Under the pieces are notes generated by a model. It was not told the origin of the DNA. It saw nothing but the letters and a program-made list of their open reading frames with translations, and ran no database searches. This document shows positions 49,134 through 60,778 of a stretch of 64,000 nt of DNA, piece after piece. The translations under genes were made by a program, and so were the position numbers. The first letter of the stretch is position 1. The number at the start of each line of letters is the position of its first letter. Origin of the DNA: Bondarzewia mesenterica (Eukaryota; Basidiomycota; Agaricomycetes; Russulales; Bondarzewiaceae); contig SGPL01000059.1 in assembly GCA_004802705.1 (NCBI GenBank), forward strand, positions 29,839 through 93,838, given 5' to 3'.

Positions 49134-50575
49134 ATGTCTCTCGTCCTCGTGCGTGCTTTTCTCATTTTCAAGTTTTTCTCGGATATTGAACATTAACATC
49201 TCTGAGGGGAGTTCAGGTTACAGGCGCATCAGGTTTTGTTGGGTCGCATGTCGTCGACCAACTGTTGAAGGCTGGCTACCGAGTCAGAGGGTGCGTGCAA
49301 TATGTTTATTCAGTCAACTCAGCCTGAATCGCTGCATATCTTGACAGCATGGCGCGCGGTCGAAAAGCCGAGCATCTGCACAAGGCGTATGCATCTTCGA
49401 CCTTTGCCAACAGCTTCAACGTCGCGGTCGTAGACGACCTCATGACTTCGGATTTGATGGATGCTTTCCGAGGCAAGCTTGATGCGATTTGACAGCCTAA
49501 GAGACATATGAGGTCTCACGTGTTATAGGTGTGGAGGCTCTTATACACGTAGCCTCGCCTTTGGGTGGCGCCGCGACCGCCGACGTTGTTCTTCAAGTAC
49601 GCACACTTCTTCTCGAGCGCTCTAAGGGGCTCTCGTTTTGGGAGTGGAATTTGACCTTCGGATCTTTCTTTGCAATCGAAGACCGCTGTCGCGGGCACGC
49701 GTCGGGTGCTGGAGTGTGCGTCGGCGGCAGAAGTTCAAAAGATTGTCCTAACGGGCAGCGTCATCAATCTGCTGGATACCAGAGAGCGATGGAAGAATCG
49801 AACTTATACAGAGGACGGTAAGCATCAGTTGACGCCTGGAAGAGTGGTATCGTCAGTGTCATTGACTGTTTCAGATTGGAGCCCTTTGACATACGAGCAC
49901 GCCATTCAGCCTGGAACCGACTCGAGAGAAGTCTACGCCGTCGCGAAAAAACTCGCAGAAGAGGAATTTTGGGCGTTTGCACAGGAGCACCCTGACATCG
50001 ACGCCACATCTAGTATGCTCATCCAGTTTGAGTCCTCTCATTCATATGGTGCAGTATTGACAAAGCGAATCCGCCTAGTCCTTCCTCCTTGGCTCTACGG
50101 CCCATACGGTCGCTGCCAGCCCGTGTACTCCCTCAGGTCCGGGACTAATCAGCTCGTCTACGATCTGATTTCGGGTCCGCGCGGCCGGCCGATGCAGGAG
50201 CAGCGAGTGAACCCTGGCTTCGCCCACGTCGCAGACGCTGCGCGTGCGCACGTCCTCGCTCTTTCCGCACCACCTGACACGTTAAAGAGGAAGCGCGTGA
50301 TTGTGATGAGCGGGTATGGGCTTTGGCGCGAGGCCGTGGTTTTACTGCGTGCATCGCGTCCGGAGCTGAGCACGCGGTTGCCAATGTTGACTGGCGCAGA
50401 GGCGGACCCTGAGGCGTATGCACGGTTCGATGGGAGTAGTGCGGAGAAGGTGCTGGGAATGAGAGTGTTCAAGGGATGGAAGGAGACGATCGAAGAGACG
50501 GTGGATGATCTGCTGAGGATGGAGAAGCTGCTGGGTTCTCAATTTTCTGAATCTTCGCCCGGCGCTCTCTCCTGA
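49134..50575 (+). CDS. NAD(P)-dependent epimerase/dehydratase-type reductase (extended SDR)
   Basis: The first exon encodes only MSLVL (49134); an intron then leads to VTGASGFVGSHVVDQLLKAG, the nucleotide-binding glycine motif. VEALIHVASPLGG, VLTGSVINL and the catalytic YAVAKK (Tyr and Lys) follow near 49950. The C-terminal half includes LPPWLYGPYG, NPGFAHVADAARAHVLAL and VMSGYGLWREAVVLL. The stop is TGA 50575. The arrangement matches ketoreductase/dihydroflavonol-reductase-like enzymes (Gre2 type); the substrate cannot be told. Four introns are visible. Confidence 0.85.
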
Positions 50576-51627
50576 ACCATCCTCACTCGACTCCCGCCTC
50601 CAAGTCATGCTTGGTTTTCCCTGCATATCGAGGACCTCCTGGGTTCTGATATTCCTGTATATCTTCTGATCCAGTATGTTGGCTTTCGTGATTATGAACG
50701 ACCACGCGCCATTCCTGCTGATTTTCGATACTGAGAAGCGTCCAGCATATGCGGGTCTGTCCCAATTTGGAAGGTGTGAGGCTAAGCGAGTCGTTCTTGT
50801 CATTCTGATGATCTCGCTCTGCAACCTTCCCCGGTCGACAGCATGGTCATTGCATGCTACCCTTGTTTATTGTGAGTGTTATCTTCCATTTCTTCAAGCC
50901 TGCCCAAAGTGTGCGGTTCTAAGCTACACTCTGTGCAGGTTCTTGATCAACTATGGATCAGATGCTGATATTCCATAGGAACAGCGTCTGTGAATGCTGT
51001 CTTTCCCTTCGTTGACTTAGTCACCACTCTTTGCTTGGCTGTTCTTGGAGGTAGCTTTGCTTCTTGGCACAGGACGCTACATAAACACAGGTCTGCGACA
51101 ATAGAATCCATAGCTTCAGTCTGCTGATATATTCTAGTATGGGCTTATCACCATCAAACTACATGTCCATGGGCTGCACGGTCCTGCATGTGGCTCATTT
51201 GATAGAAACGATCTCTTCAATATGATGATGACTTCGCCTCTTGAGCTTCCATGGCCGTCCACGCTGGTCTCATTTCTGACCGCACAGCGATCCAGTCGGG
51301 CACGGCGGTCGCACGATAGGAATCTAACATCTGTAACACATCTCCATGGCACTGTAATCTGTGAAGCAGCGTGCATGGAAATTTTCGCTCCAGGTGTGCA
51401 TGTGCTCCATTTCCATCTCGTGCTCATAGCTTACCATCGTTTCAACTTTTTCGTAGCATAGCAGCCGCCATTGCACCTCATCTGCCTTCTTTCCGAACAA
51501 CCTCATTCCCATGGCGAGTTGTGACCGCTTCATCGCGGTATATAAGTAGTGCGCCTGGGTCGTACTTGGTCTTCAAGGACACTCGTCTCTTTTTCTCCTT
51601 TCACGGCTCTCGAGTGGATCTATCGCT
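50576..51627. other. Intergenic between reductase and sedolisin
   Basis: Contains the sedolisin promoter at its 3' end. Frames such as 50676-50978 have no motif or splice continuity. Confidence 0.45.
51539..51546 (+). promoter_or_regulatory. TATA box of the sedolisin gene
   Basis: TATATAAG lies 82 bases before the start codon at 51628, a usual spacing for a TATA element and a short 5' UTR. Confidence 0.6.
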
Positions 51628-53825
51628 ATGGTCTCCGTCAAGTTTGCTCTTCTCGCATCATTTATTGCGCTCGTCGCTGCGGGTCCCTCTCCACGGATGC
51701 GCATTCACGAAAAGCGCGAGAACGTCCCTAACGGGTTCGTCAAGACCGCTGCGGCGCCAGCGAGCGAAGTTCTCAGCTTGCGCCTCGCGCTCGTGCAGAG
51801 CAACCCTCAGGGCCTAGAGGACGCATTGTACGCTGTCAGCATCCCCAATAGCCCGCAGTACGGGCAATTCCTGTCCAAGGAGGAGGTGCGTGCAGAGCGA
51901 TATATACGCCCCACGAATATTCCGGTTGACAACGAGGTATAATCGGTCGCCATAGGTCGAAGCATTCGTTGCGCCGAAGCAGGAGAGCGTAGACTTGGTG
52001 ACCGAGTGGTTGTCCAAGAACGGCCTCACAGCGCTTAAGGCCTCTCCTGCCGGGGATTGGCTCCAGGTCAATATGACTGTCGAACAGGCTAACTCCCTCT
52101 TCGACGCAGAGTTCGTCACTTTCAAGCATGAGACCACTGGAAAGGACGCAGTTCGCACTCTTGAATACTCAATCCCGGCTTCTCTCCAGGGCCATCTCGA
52201 CTTCGTGCACCCCACTGTCAAGTAAGTCGATCTTGCTGAAAAAGCGAACGTTATTGGGCGTCGAATGTCATCACTTCGTAGCTTCCCCGTCGGGCTTTCC
52301 CGCAAACCTCTCACGGCGATCCCCATTCCTAAGTCTATTGTCAAGGGCTCCAATTTGACGTCGAATGGCGTCCCCTCGTCCTGCAGCTCAAATATCACCC
52401 CCAGCTGCCTCCAGGCCATGTATGGCATCCCCACTACCGTTGCCACCGAGTCCTCGAATGAGCTCGCTGTTACCGGCTACATTGACCAATTTCCGTCAAA
52501 GGCAAGTCCTTCTCTGCGCGTTGTTTACTGGTTTGTTGACCACATCCGGTTCGCCAGAGTGACCTGACATCATTCTTGACCTCTTTTCGCACGGACTTGT
52601 CTTCGTCTACGACTTTCACTCTTGATTCGGTAGATGGCGGCCAAGACGACCAGACTAACCCTGGTGTTGAGGCCGTGAGTGCCGATCCACCGACATTCAA
52701 CTCTGTACACTGATGGTGATGTGATTTCCCCCTAGGATCTCGACGTCCAATACACGATCGGCGTCGCATCTGGTGTTCCCACTGTGTTCATCTCGGTCGG
52801 CGATAGCACGACCGATGGTGTCTTTGGCTTCCTTGATACCGTCAACTACATGCTCGGCCTGTCTACTGTTCCAAATGTCATGACCACCTCATATGGCTCT
52901 GATGAAAGTGATGTTTCTCTCTCCCTCGCCAAGTATGTCATGAAACTTATCTCATCCGCTATGGAAGCTGAGCGCTGACGTTTGTGTCTGCCATAGCAAC
53001 TTGTGCAATGCTTACGCCCAGCTCGGTGCGCGGGGCACATCCGTCTTCTTCTCGTCCGGCGACGGCGGCGTCTCTGGCTCGCAAAGCGGAAGCTGCTCGA
53101 CCTTCATCCCGACCTTCCCTTCAGGCTGCCCATAGTTCGTCTTCTCCACGTTCCTGGTCTCCCTTTCCCACACTCACACATGTCATTACCAGCGTGACCT
53201 CAGTCGGTGCGACAACCGGATTCCCAGAAACCGCCGCAAGTTTCTCCTCGGGTGGCTTCTCGAACTACTGGAGCACCCCATCCTACCAGACCTCCGCGAT
53301 TTCGGCGTACCTCTCCGCGCTCGGCAGCACTAACAGCGGCATGTTCAACGCATCCGGCCGCGGGTTCCCCGACGTCGCCGCAGCGGGCGAGAATGTGCAG
53401 ATCGTGACGAACGGCTCGACTCAGAGCGTCGCAGGAACAAGCTGCTCAAGCCCTATCTTCGCTGCCACTATCGCGCTCATCAACGATGAGCTCGTCGCGG
53501 CTGGCAAGAGCCCACTCGGTTTCCTGAACCCCTTCCTGTACTCCACGGCCGCGAGCGCGTTGAACGATATCACTACAGGTGAGCTTGACGGTTTACTTTT
53601 TCTCCTTGGAAGCAGGCTTGCTGATTCGTCTGTTTGTCTCAGGTGATAACCCTGGATGCAACACCAATGGTTTCCCGGCAAACTCGGGTTGGGACCCAGT
53701 GAGTCTTCGTCTCTTCACAGCTCGACAATTTTGAGATCATGGGCTCACTTGTTACATCTTTGTCCCAGGTCACTGGCCTTGGCACCCCAAATTATGCAAC
53801 CCTCAAGTCAGCGGCAGGTTTGTAA
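51628..53825 (+). CDS. Secreted sedolisin (S53) serine-carboxyl peptidase
   Basis: This is an acid-active extracellular peptidase of the tripeptidyl-peptidase/grifolisin group. A signal peptide (MVSVKFALLASFIALVAAG) precedes a pro-region with PNSPQYGQFLSKEEVEAFVA. The catalytic part holds the Glu and Asp in GVEADLDVQY, the oxyanion Asp in FFSSGDGGVSG and the nucleophile Ser in VAGTSCSSPIFAATIAL. The calcium-site end GWDPVTGLGTPNYATLKSAAG closes it at TAA 53825. About eight introns; mature length of about 570 residues is normal. Fungal sedolisins serve nitrogen nutrition in acidic substrates such as wood or soil. Confidence 0.92.
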
Positions 53826-54430
53826 AAAGATGATCACAAACTTTCATGTAAATGTCAGGTAGATGCAGTAAGCTTCAATAGACTTCAATGCACTCTGAAT
53901 TGATGAATCACATCTATCCCCAACCACTTCAATGCTCTGGCTGCTTCACCAACTAAAATCAGTTATTCAATGGCATCAAGAAGCTCAATACATCACAAGC
54001 ATATTCTGCAAAATACAATCCACATATACATCCTATCGAAGTCCTTCCTATCACCCTAAATCACAATCCCTTTAGCAAAAATGCCAGATATGAAAAATTA
54101 AAAGAAACCAGATATCCATTCATTTGCTGCTACCAGTGCCCATCAACAGACATGCATCAAAAGCAAACAGCAAAAAAAAGAGATAAGTGATCCCCCGACA
54201 ACATAAGCCAGTAGTGCAGCAGCAGAGTCATCGCGCCCTCAGGTTGCAAGCAGAGCCCAAGGAACAAGGGCGGCAAAAATAAGATAACCAAGAATGGGGG
54301 CGGTGCCCTCATAATAGTGGTTAAACTATTAAGAACAGATACAGAACGAAAAGATGTTGAGATACACTGTTAAGACATGGGTGATTGTTCAACTGTAAAT
54401 GACAGAAATTTGCTGATTGGCTCATAAACG
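53826..54430. other. Intergenic, no gene recognised
   Basis: AT-rich sequence downstream of the sedolisin, with CA-rich runs but no coding signal. Confidence 0.5.
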
Positions 54431-54466
54431 CAACTTTCCCGCAAATCCGGAAATGCGGGAAAGTTG
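54431..54466. repeat. Perfect 13-base inverted repeat (hairpin)
   Basis: CAACTTTCCCGCA at 54431-54443 and its exact reverse complement at 54454-54466 enclose ten bases. It directly abuts the MED12-like fragment. Purpose unknown: a transposon end, a breakpoint mark or a transcription signal are all possible. Confidence 0.85.
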
Positions 54467-54712
54467 TCAGCCACGTGACCTTGCACGCAAGTGTAATTCG
54501 GGCTCACATTTCTCGATGAGTCGTTGGATGTACTTTGCATACGAGAACAGTTCTCTCTTCACGAGTTCGGCAAACAGTAAAGCCTGGATTACACTGAAAT
54601 GTGCGCCATCACGCGCGGGCTTTTGCTCGTCAATGTATTTATCCTCGATCCTGAATACCCTGAGGAACAACTGCTTGGCAGACCTCCGCACAAGCCGCGT
54701 CAATCCGCGCAT
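54467..54712 (-). pseudogene. Probable MED12-like gene fragment
   Basis: The frame reads FLRVFRIEDKYIDEQKP, then SVIQALLFAELVKRELFSY followed by AKYIQRLIEKCEPELH. The phrase LF-AELV-x-x-x-LFSY-x-x-Y-x-QRLI is what I recognise from fungal MED12/Srb8 Mediator kinase-module proteins. Only about 80 residues are present; MED12 normally exceeds 1000. No neighbouring frame continues it, so I call it a broken piece. The assignment rests on memory of one motif. Confidence 0.45.
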
Positions 54713-54868
54713 TTAGCGAATTATGGACGTCAAGCGTGAGTCCAGCATGAGAAGTGATTTGTCCTGCGTTTGTACGTCTTAGGCTTTCCGATCCACTGCC
54801 CAACAATGTCTCATGTCTAATTGCACCTCTGCGAATCAACAAGCCGCCTTGCGGTTCCAACAGACTGA

Positions 54869-55069
54869 GTGCGCCTCCGGTACGGTGTGTGCAACGGCTG
54901 CGAAGCACAACTAGATGTAGCGTCAGCTTTTGACAATACATGGTGCAATTCTACGCATTATCTGGGAGGTCCTGAGGGACGCACAGTCTCCATATCTTTC
55001 AACGGTAAGAGAACGAGAATTGTCCTTACTATACATTGCAGCGGCCCACTTCCAACAATAGCTAGCTAG
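54869..55069 (+). pseudogene. Fragment of a basidiomycete secreted/membrane glycoprotein family
   Basis: The frame contains VCNGCEAQLDVASAFDNTW, then CNSTHYLGGPEGRTVSISFN. The order C-x-x-C, A-x-x-NTW, a spaced ST, and TVSISFNG is familiar from a large Agaricomycete family of extracellular beta-sandwich-like membrane proteins of unknown function. Expected downstream parts, including a transmembrane helix, are missing, and the usual NFTG continuation is degenerate. Confidence 0.45.
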
Positions 55070-55832
55070 TGCATCACAAACATTTCAATGTTGTCCATTC
55101 CGGATGACCGCTGCTCTTTTCCCTGCTTGCCTACCATTCTCCTTCCGCACAAGCCGTGCGCTCTTCGTTTGAAAGTCAATGACACAGACCTTCGACATGC
55201 TCTCTCCACTCGTCTCGACATATCCTTCCGCATACGTCTCATACATGATACACTCACTTGAAAGGAATATCGAATCTGTCGGAAGCGAAAGAAGAGTGAC
55301 CGGCGACTCTTCAATTGACTCGGCTGACTCGGAATCTTGTTTCATAGCTATCAGGAAACTGTAGCCATGATGGTGTTCCATATGATTGATCCAGTGAGGG
55401 ACATTCATGCTAAGAAGGTATGAGAGTTACTCTATGGAAAAATGCATTTGTAAAACGTACGATTCGGAAATTATACAATCAGGAAAAGGGCATTCCATCC
55501 TTTTATTCTGTCGCAAATCGAACAGATTTGTGGTGGAACGATGTGTATGGGTGAGAATATGGCAAGCGGCAACCTTCCTGTCAGCTGTAGTGCTGTAAGA
55601 GAACGTGAGGATCAGGTGAGTTAGTGGCCACTACACAGCCAATAGGAACATACAAAAGTCTCCCGTTGACTCGTGTCCAACGCCAGTTGGCATCAAAGAT
55701 GCACACTGGACACAAATAGCAGCGCTTTCCCTTCAGATTTTGAGAGCCCAAACGTGGGATGTTGACAGACGTATTGTCCAGACCACTTTAAGAGACACTC
55801 AATAATCTGAAAAGAATAAAAGAAAAACATGC
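55070..55832. other. Unassigned stretch downstream of the DUF3435 gene
   Basis: A minus-strand frame at 55085-55408 is open for about 107 codons without a recognised family. At 55640-55830 the minus strand shows a possible further exon after a GTAAGC donor, with a CPVC pair in one frame; it may be the true 3' end of the recombinase gene or decayed sequence. Confidence 0.35.
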
Positions 55833-58800
55833 TTACTTTTTCCAAGCCGGTTTGATGATGGAACTAGACGGTAAGGCATCCTCAGATCTTGATGCGACTT
55901 CATAAGTGTCATCGGACTCATCGACCACACGTTGCTCGAGGCGAGTGCGCTCTAGCCATTGAGAAAAGCATTCGTCAAAGTGGGGATCGTCTTCATCATC
56001 TACGGCAATAGGGATCATTTTGTGGCACATTGAGCATCGAATAAGTGACGATTGGTAGCGAGCCTCTTCACAGCTATGAAGGTGGTCCACCCAACTGACA
56101 CCCGACCTAAAAAATATTGTTAGTATCAGATTTTTAATGAACCAACCAAAAACGGACCAAATTTTCTGCTTTTGTTCTGGCGTCTTATCGGGATTAGTGA
56201 AACAGAACGGGCAAATACGTTGCCTCATTAGTTTTCCAGAATCAATGATTGCCTTGTAGTGTTTCAGAATCACTAGACGGCCCAAGGGAAGATTTGAATA
56301 CATTGCAAGCAGAGCGGGAGGCATGTGACTGAATACTGTGGAGTACTGGTTCGCCAGATGTAGCAAGTCAGTCTTGCGTTTCTCATCAATCGGAGATGTT
56401 GAATCAGATGTCGTAGTAGCGGGGAACGCAATGGGATCAGATGTCATAGTAGCAGGGGATGCAATGATCATACTGGCAGAGATTTCGCCCGAGAAGTCAA
56501 ATGAAGGGCCTTCCGATTGAAATGGTGAAGGAAGGTTGGCACTGAGGTCACTAGAGGATGACGCAAGGCTAGAGAACTGCATACTGTCAAAGCTGAAGAG
56601 CGCGAGATCACCAGAGGGGCTGTTTATCGATTGAGCAGAAGAATTGCCTGAGCCTAAGAGAGATTGAGCCAGATCACCCAAGTTGCTGTCCATGTCCATC
56701 GGTTGAACAGAAAAGTTATGCGAGCCAAAGAGAGATTTGCTCGCATCAGAGGAAACATTATCGGAAGGCCAAGAGATGTTGTTGAATGGGTCAGATAAGT
56801 CAGGAAAGTAAGCAGAAGCGTCAAGTGATTGCTGAATGCTATTATCCAGAGTGTCCATGGGAATGCAGCCGGTAAAATCTGGAAGACTCGGAAAGGCAAA
56901 TTGCTCTGATAGTGGGTCAAGGGAAGACAGCTGAGAGTAATCAGTAAACATCGGTAGTGAAAGATTGGTGGGCAATGCTGAAGGCCCAGCAAGAGGCTGT
57001 GCTGCATTGGCAAAAAAGTGGTGCATTGGTCGGTGTCGATGCCTTATGGATTGTTACAGGTGAGGCCATTGGTAGTGGAGTAGCTAGTGTGTTGATTGTT
57101 GGTTAATGTGTCGTAGGCATGAGCAAGGAAGTGAGCGGCAATGCAATACCTTTTGCTAATATCTTGTGAGCAGTCGGATGTGCCATGTCATTGCCCTCAT
57201 TCGAGAGTGAATGAGCGGCAGCTAATGGATAATTTATTTCGTCACTCTATAAGGTTGCGAGCTAATGTCAATCAAATAACTTATTATCAAGATGACTGAA
57301 GACTCACAATTTGCTTGTAACGAGCAAGAACATCTTGCCATAACTCGTCCATCTCCTGGACTTCTGTTGAATTAAACTAAAATAGAAAAAGGCGGAAGAA
57401 ATTTGATGATCAGCTCGAAGACCTTAAAAGAGATTGATGAAAAATACCTTCTCTGAAGCTGTTTGCGGATCAACCCCATGACATTTTTCAACTTCATCAC
57501 AAGCGCGAGCATGCTCTTCTAGTAATTGAAGAATGACACCATCAGTTTTTAGGTGTGCGATAACGCGATCATCAGCCGTATGCGATGGGCGGGAATGTGC
57601 ATCTTTGTTGTGATTGTATGCGACCGAACTTGCATATTCGGCTGTTTCAGTGTGCGCCGTTGTTCCCCATCGAGTTGCGGTGACATCAATAGCACGGTCG
57701 GGCGTCTGGTAAGTGAACTTCGCAAGTTTAGACCGGCTAACATGGCCCATAAGGTATCTAACATGGTGCTAATTTTTAAAGGATAAATGAGTGAACACGA
57801 AGATAAAGTAAAGAATAACAGCTCACATCGGGCATTTTCCCAACCATTTGTCCCGCGAAAGCATAGCGGAACATTCTTGCAGAAAGATCTATCGCACATT
57901 TAGAATATAAATTAGTGTATGTCTAAGAAGAGATATTAAGCGAGTGCTCACTATCATAGCCCGAAACAGCCTTTAAACGCTGGAAGAAATTATGCATTGA
58001 TCCATACGTGGACGCTTCACCTTTGCCCTGCACAAAGACAGCTTTATGTTGTGCCTCAGGTTTGATGCGTATTGCGTGAGGAAATAACTTGATGTTATTA
58101 CGACTAGAAAGAAGATCGTGGATGTTGTCGACCCAAACATCCAAGTACGACCCCATAGCAAGGATTGAAAGGACACCGTCAAGATGAGATTTATTAACGG
58201 GAAGGGTATGCATGTTTGAGCGCGTCCTAAAAATAGGAATTAGTTTACCAGCCTAGTGAGTGTAGATAACCGCGCACTTACTCCATCTCCTCCATATCAC
58301 GCATGAACTTATTATGCCTCCATTGCAGCAGTAGTTGAACTTCGGGACCGCCTTCATCAGACCAGCCCACAACGAATGCTCTGATGTCCTGACAAAGAGT
58401 TATAATATTAGAAAACATATAAATGAATGCGAGGCTGTGCTAACCTTCCAAAGGAGGCACTGGTTGGTTCCTTTATATGTTCTACCCTCGACAATGGTTC
58501 CTGGCTGCTGTCCTTCATTATAAAGGATGGAAATATAGGCGTGCAGTTCTAGCTTCTATATATGCGAGATAAATGTACAAATTATATCGTCAAGGGGGGA
58601 AAAGCTGACCTGGAAGATATCTCTGAAGACGAATGATGGATCCATGAGGGTGTTAATGATATCTTCCAAATCTTGTTCTCGGATGCTCTTTTTTTCACGA
58701 CGCTTGGTAGTGATGCCCTTCTGTTTTTTAGCAAGGTCGTTGATGTACTATAGTCGAGATGACGGTGAGATAAGTCAAAGTAGCGAGCAGTGAACTTACG

Positions 58801-59550
58801 TTGGAGAGCTGCTCTGTCTCTTCTTTACTAGGTTGACCTGAGCCTCCGGTCTCACGTTTGACCTAGAAGAAGAGATATGAGTTAATAGACAATGCGTGAG
58901 GTAAATCAATCCTTACCGCTGCACAAAACCGATTTTTAAATATCCTGACTGTGTTTAAACTCCAACCGCTAACACCCTCGATTCCGAGCGCAGAAGTCCC
59001 TGTTGTAGCCAAAAAGTGGAGAAAAGCCTTGACATATTTGATAGGAGGGAACGGCGCATTCTGTTTGACCATATCTTGTGCTTTATTAACATCGCCGTTG
59101 TGCTTAAATGTCATAAACTCAATGAAGAGTCGGATGGCCTGACGAGAATGATAGGTCAGTGCCTGTATGCGAGGGCAAAGTAAAGAATAAAAAGATAACA
59201 CATACATAGCGATAATCCTTTTCGGTGGTTCTTGCTATGGGACGTAAATGGTACATGTCTAATTCATCGGCATTCCGTTCGAGAGCATTAGCGTCGCCAA
59301 AGGTTTCAGCGAGCTGAGCAGCCAAGTTGCGCTTGCGCTTGTCAGTCTTCTGGATGGGGGTATTTTTGGCTTTTTTCTTCTTGGGTGAGATGTCGGAGAA
59401 TGGGCTTGTGGGAGGCCGGATAATAGATAAGACAGGCTGTGCAATTGAGGTAGAGTTTCTGTGTGGAATGAAGTTAGGTGGGGGCATAGTAGTTGCCGGA
59501 GGAGGGAGGGGAACAACCACCGGCCTGGCACGTTTTTTCCCCTTGTCCAT
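55833..59550 (-). CDS. DUF3435-type tyrosine recombinase (Crypton/captain-like) with zinc-finger tail
   Basis: ATG 59550 (MDKGKKRARPVVV) opens a Pro/Lys-rich leader; an SAM-like arm-binding domain follows (DYRYAIRLFIEFMTFKHN near 59210). The middle reads QDLEDIINTL, ILYNEGQQPGT and YKGTNQCLLWKDI. The catalytic end has SARMFRYAFAGQM, HHVRYLMGHVSRSKLAKFTY and QTPDRAIDV; R, the H/R pair, MGH and Tyr match the order in DUF3435 recombinases, which cut and rejoin DNA through a tyrosine. Three introns then lead to a Ser-rich region and two zinc-binding units, CPFC ... HLHSC and CSMCHK ... HFDEC, as in the C-terminal fingers of this family. The tail joins in frame only if the six-A run 57012-57017 is five; otherwise 55833-57026 would be a separate protein. 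The longer TTG-initiated frame from 59583 was rejected. Confidence 0.72.
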
Positions 59551-59598
59551 CGTAAAGGAGGGAGAGGACCGAGCATCTGTCAACCTGCACCCAGGAGG

Positions 59599-59606
59599 TT
59601 TATATA
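59599..59606 (-). promoter_or_regulatory. TATA box of the DUF3435 gene
   Basis: TATATAAA on the minus strand lies about 50 bases upstream of the start at 59550, so the gene has an ordinary promoter in place. Confidence 0.55.
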
Positions 59607-60201
59607 GGACCCACCCTCAACAATGCATGTCGGAGACATGATTTGCGCGAATTCCACACGGCTGGCTGGCTAGATGAATACGGTCTGGTAAGTGTCAAGA
59701 TCGCGTGTGCTCCCGATCAGATATGAGCGGATACATACACGGTCTTTGGAGATACTGTTCAATGCTTTTGACAATGCCGAAAAAGGAGTTGCTTTTGACC
59801 TGTACAGGAAATGCTGCCAGACTGATGGAGCATGCGAATTTCCTGATACACAGAAGTAGTGATCAACGTGTCATCAAATCGGGATCGAAGTTTCGATCGG
59901 ATGAAAGCAAGGGAATTGATTAATTAATTATGGGAGGGAGGAGCGAGCGAGCGACGGCGGCGTGCCAAAGACACATCCTACCTACTGAATGGTGTATTTT
60001 GTGTCTGTTCTCTCTTCCCTGTTTCATGAGGCCTCACCGAGTCAGCTCACAAAATATCCATTTCAAAGCTGCAGTATATGCTGTATATGCATCATTTGGC
60101 GATCCCTTCTCGGACCTTTATTTTCTCTTTCACTCTTCACTCTTGGCCCTCATGTAGCGCTGCATCCATGCACAGCTGTCGGCAAGATGGCTGGTGCTTT
60201 A
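59607..60201. other. No gene recognised
   Basis: Upstream flank of the recombinase. An AT palindromic run (TTGATTAATTAATTATG) lies at about 59917-59931. Nothing else is supported. Confidence 0.45.
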
Positions 60202-60690
60202 TTATTTGACCATCACTTCTGTATCAGCTTGGAGGAGGATGCATTTCACGAGGGAGGAGAGGAGGGCATAGTAGACGTCTTGCGGGAGCGGCTGGCGGAT
60301 GACGTCGAGAATCTGTTGTGTCTGCGATGAAATGAGCATGATGGAAAAGTGGTTTGTTGTATTATGGAGGAAGACGTACGATGTCAATGATGGACTGCGC
60401 GTCGTTCATCAGCTGCCCGACTTTGGGTGTGATCTTGCATCGTTGCTCGTTCCACAGCTTCTTAAGATCCTTGTTGCCCTTCACGGTCTTCATCGGTCCC
60501 GCTTTCAAGCGCTGAAATCAAATCCCAATCCCGTTAGTTGCAACCCAGCTCGCAAAAGAAAAGAAAAAGCCCTCAGGACGCACCTTCAAGGTCTCCTGCA
60601 CGTACATCCAATCTTCCTCCGTGAACGACATCCCCATCGCCTGACGCTCCTCTGCCTCTCTTCTCCTCCACCTCTCTCTCCTCCCCCCTC
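60202..60690 (-). pseudogene. GLE1 C-terminal fragment
   Basis: GLE1 is the nuclear-pore mRNA export factor that stimulates the DEAD-box helicase Dbp5. Two introns are retained. Exons read EEDWMYVQETLK, LKAGPMKTVKGNKDLKKLWN, EQRCKITPKVGQL, QQILDVIRQPLPQDVYYALL and SSLVKCILLQADTEV to TAA 60202. The C-terminal GLE1 fold should have more than 200 further residues before this, which are replaced by CNOT11-like sequence. It is therefore a truncated copy made at DNA level. Whether an intact GLE1 exists elsewhere cannot be seen here. Confidence 0.72.
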
Positions 60691-60778
60691 CTCCTCCTGG
60701 TCAGTGGTGTTTCTCTTAAAAAGAGAAGCGTCGACTGAGAGGGTCTCACCCACTGCACCCCCAAACATGCGAGGACAA

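Noticed and set aside
48602..49189. Plus-strand open frame of 195 codons
   Set aside because: No motif, composition unlike neighbours, and it runs across the reductase's first exon and intron in another frame.
54431..54466. Hairpin as a Helitron 3' terminus
   Set aside because: Neither side has CTRR within about 12 bases of the stem.
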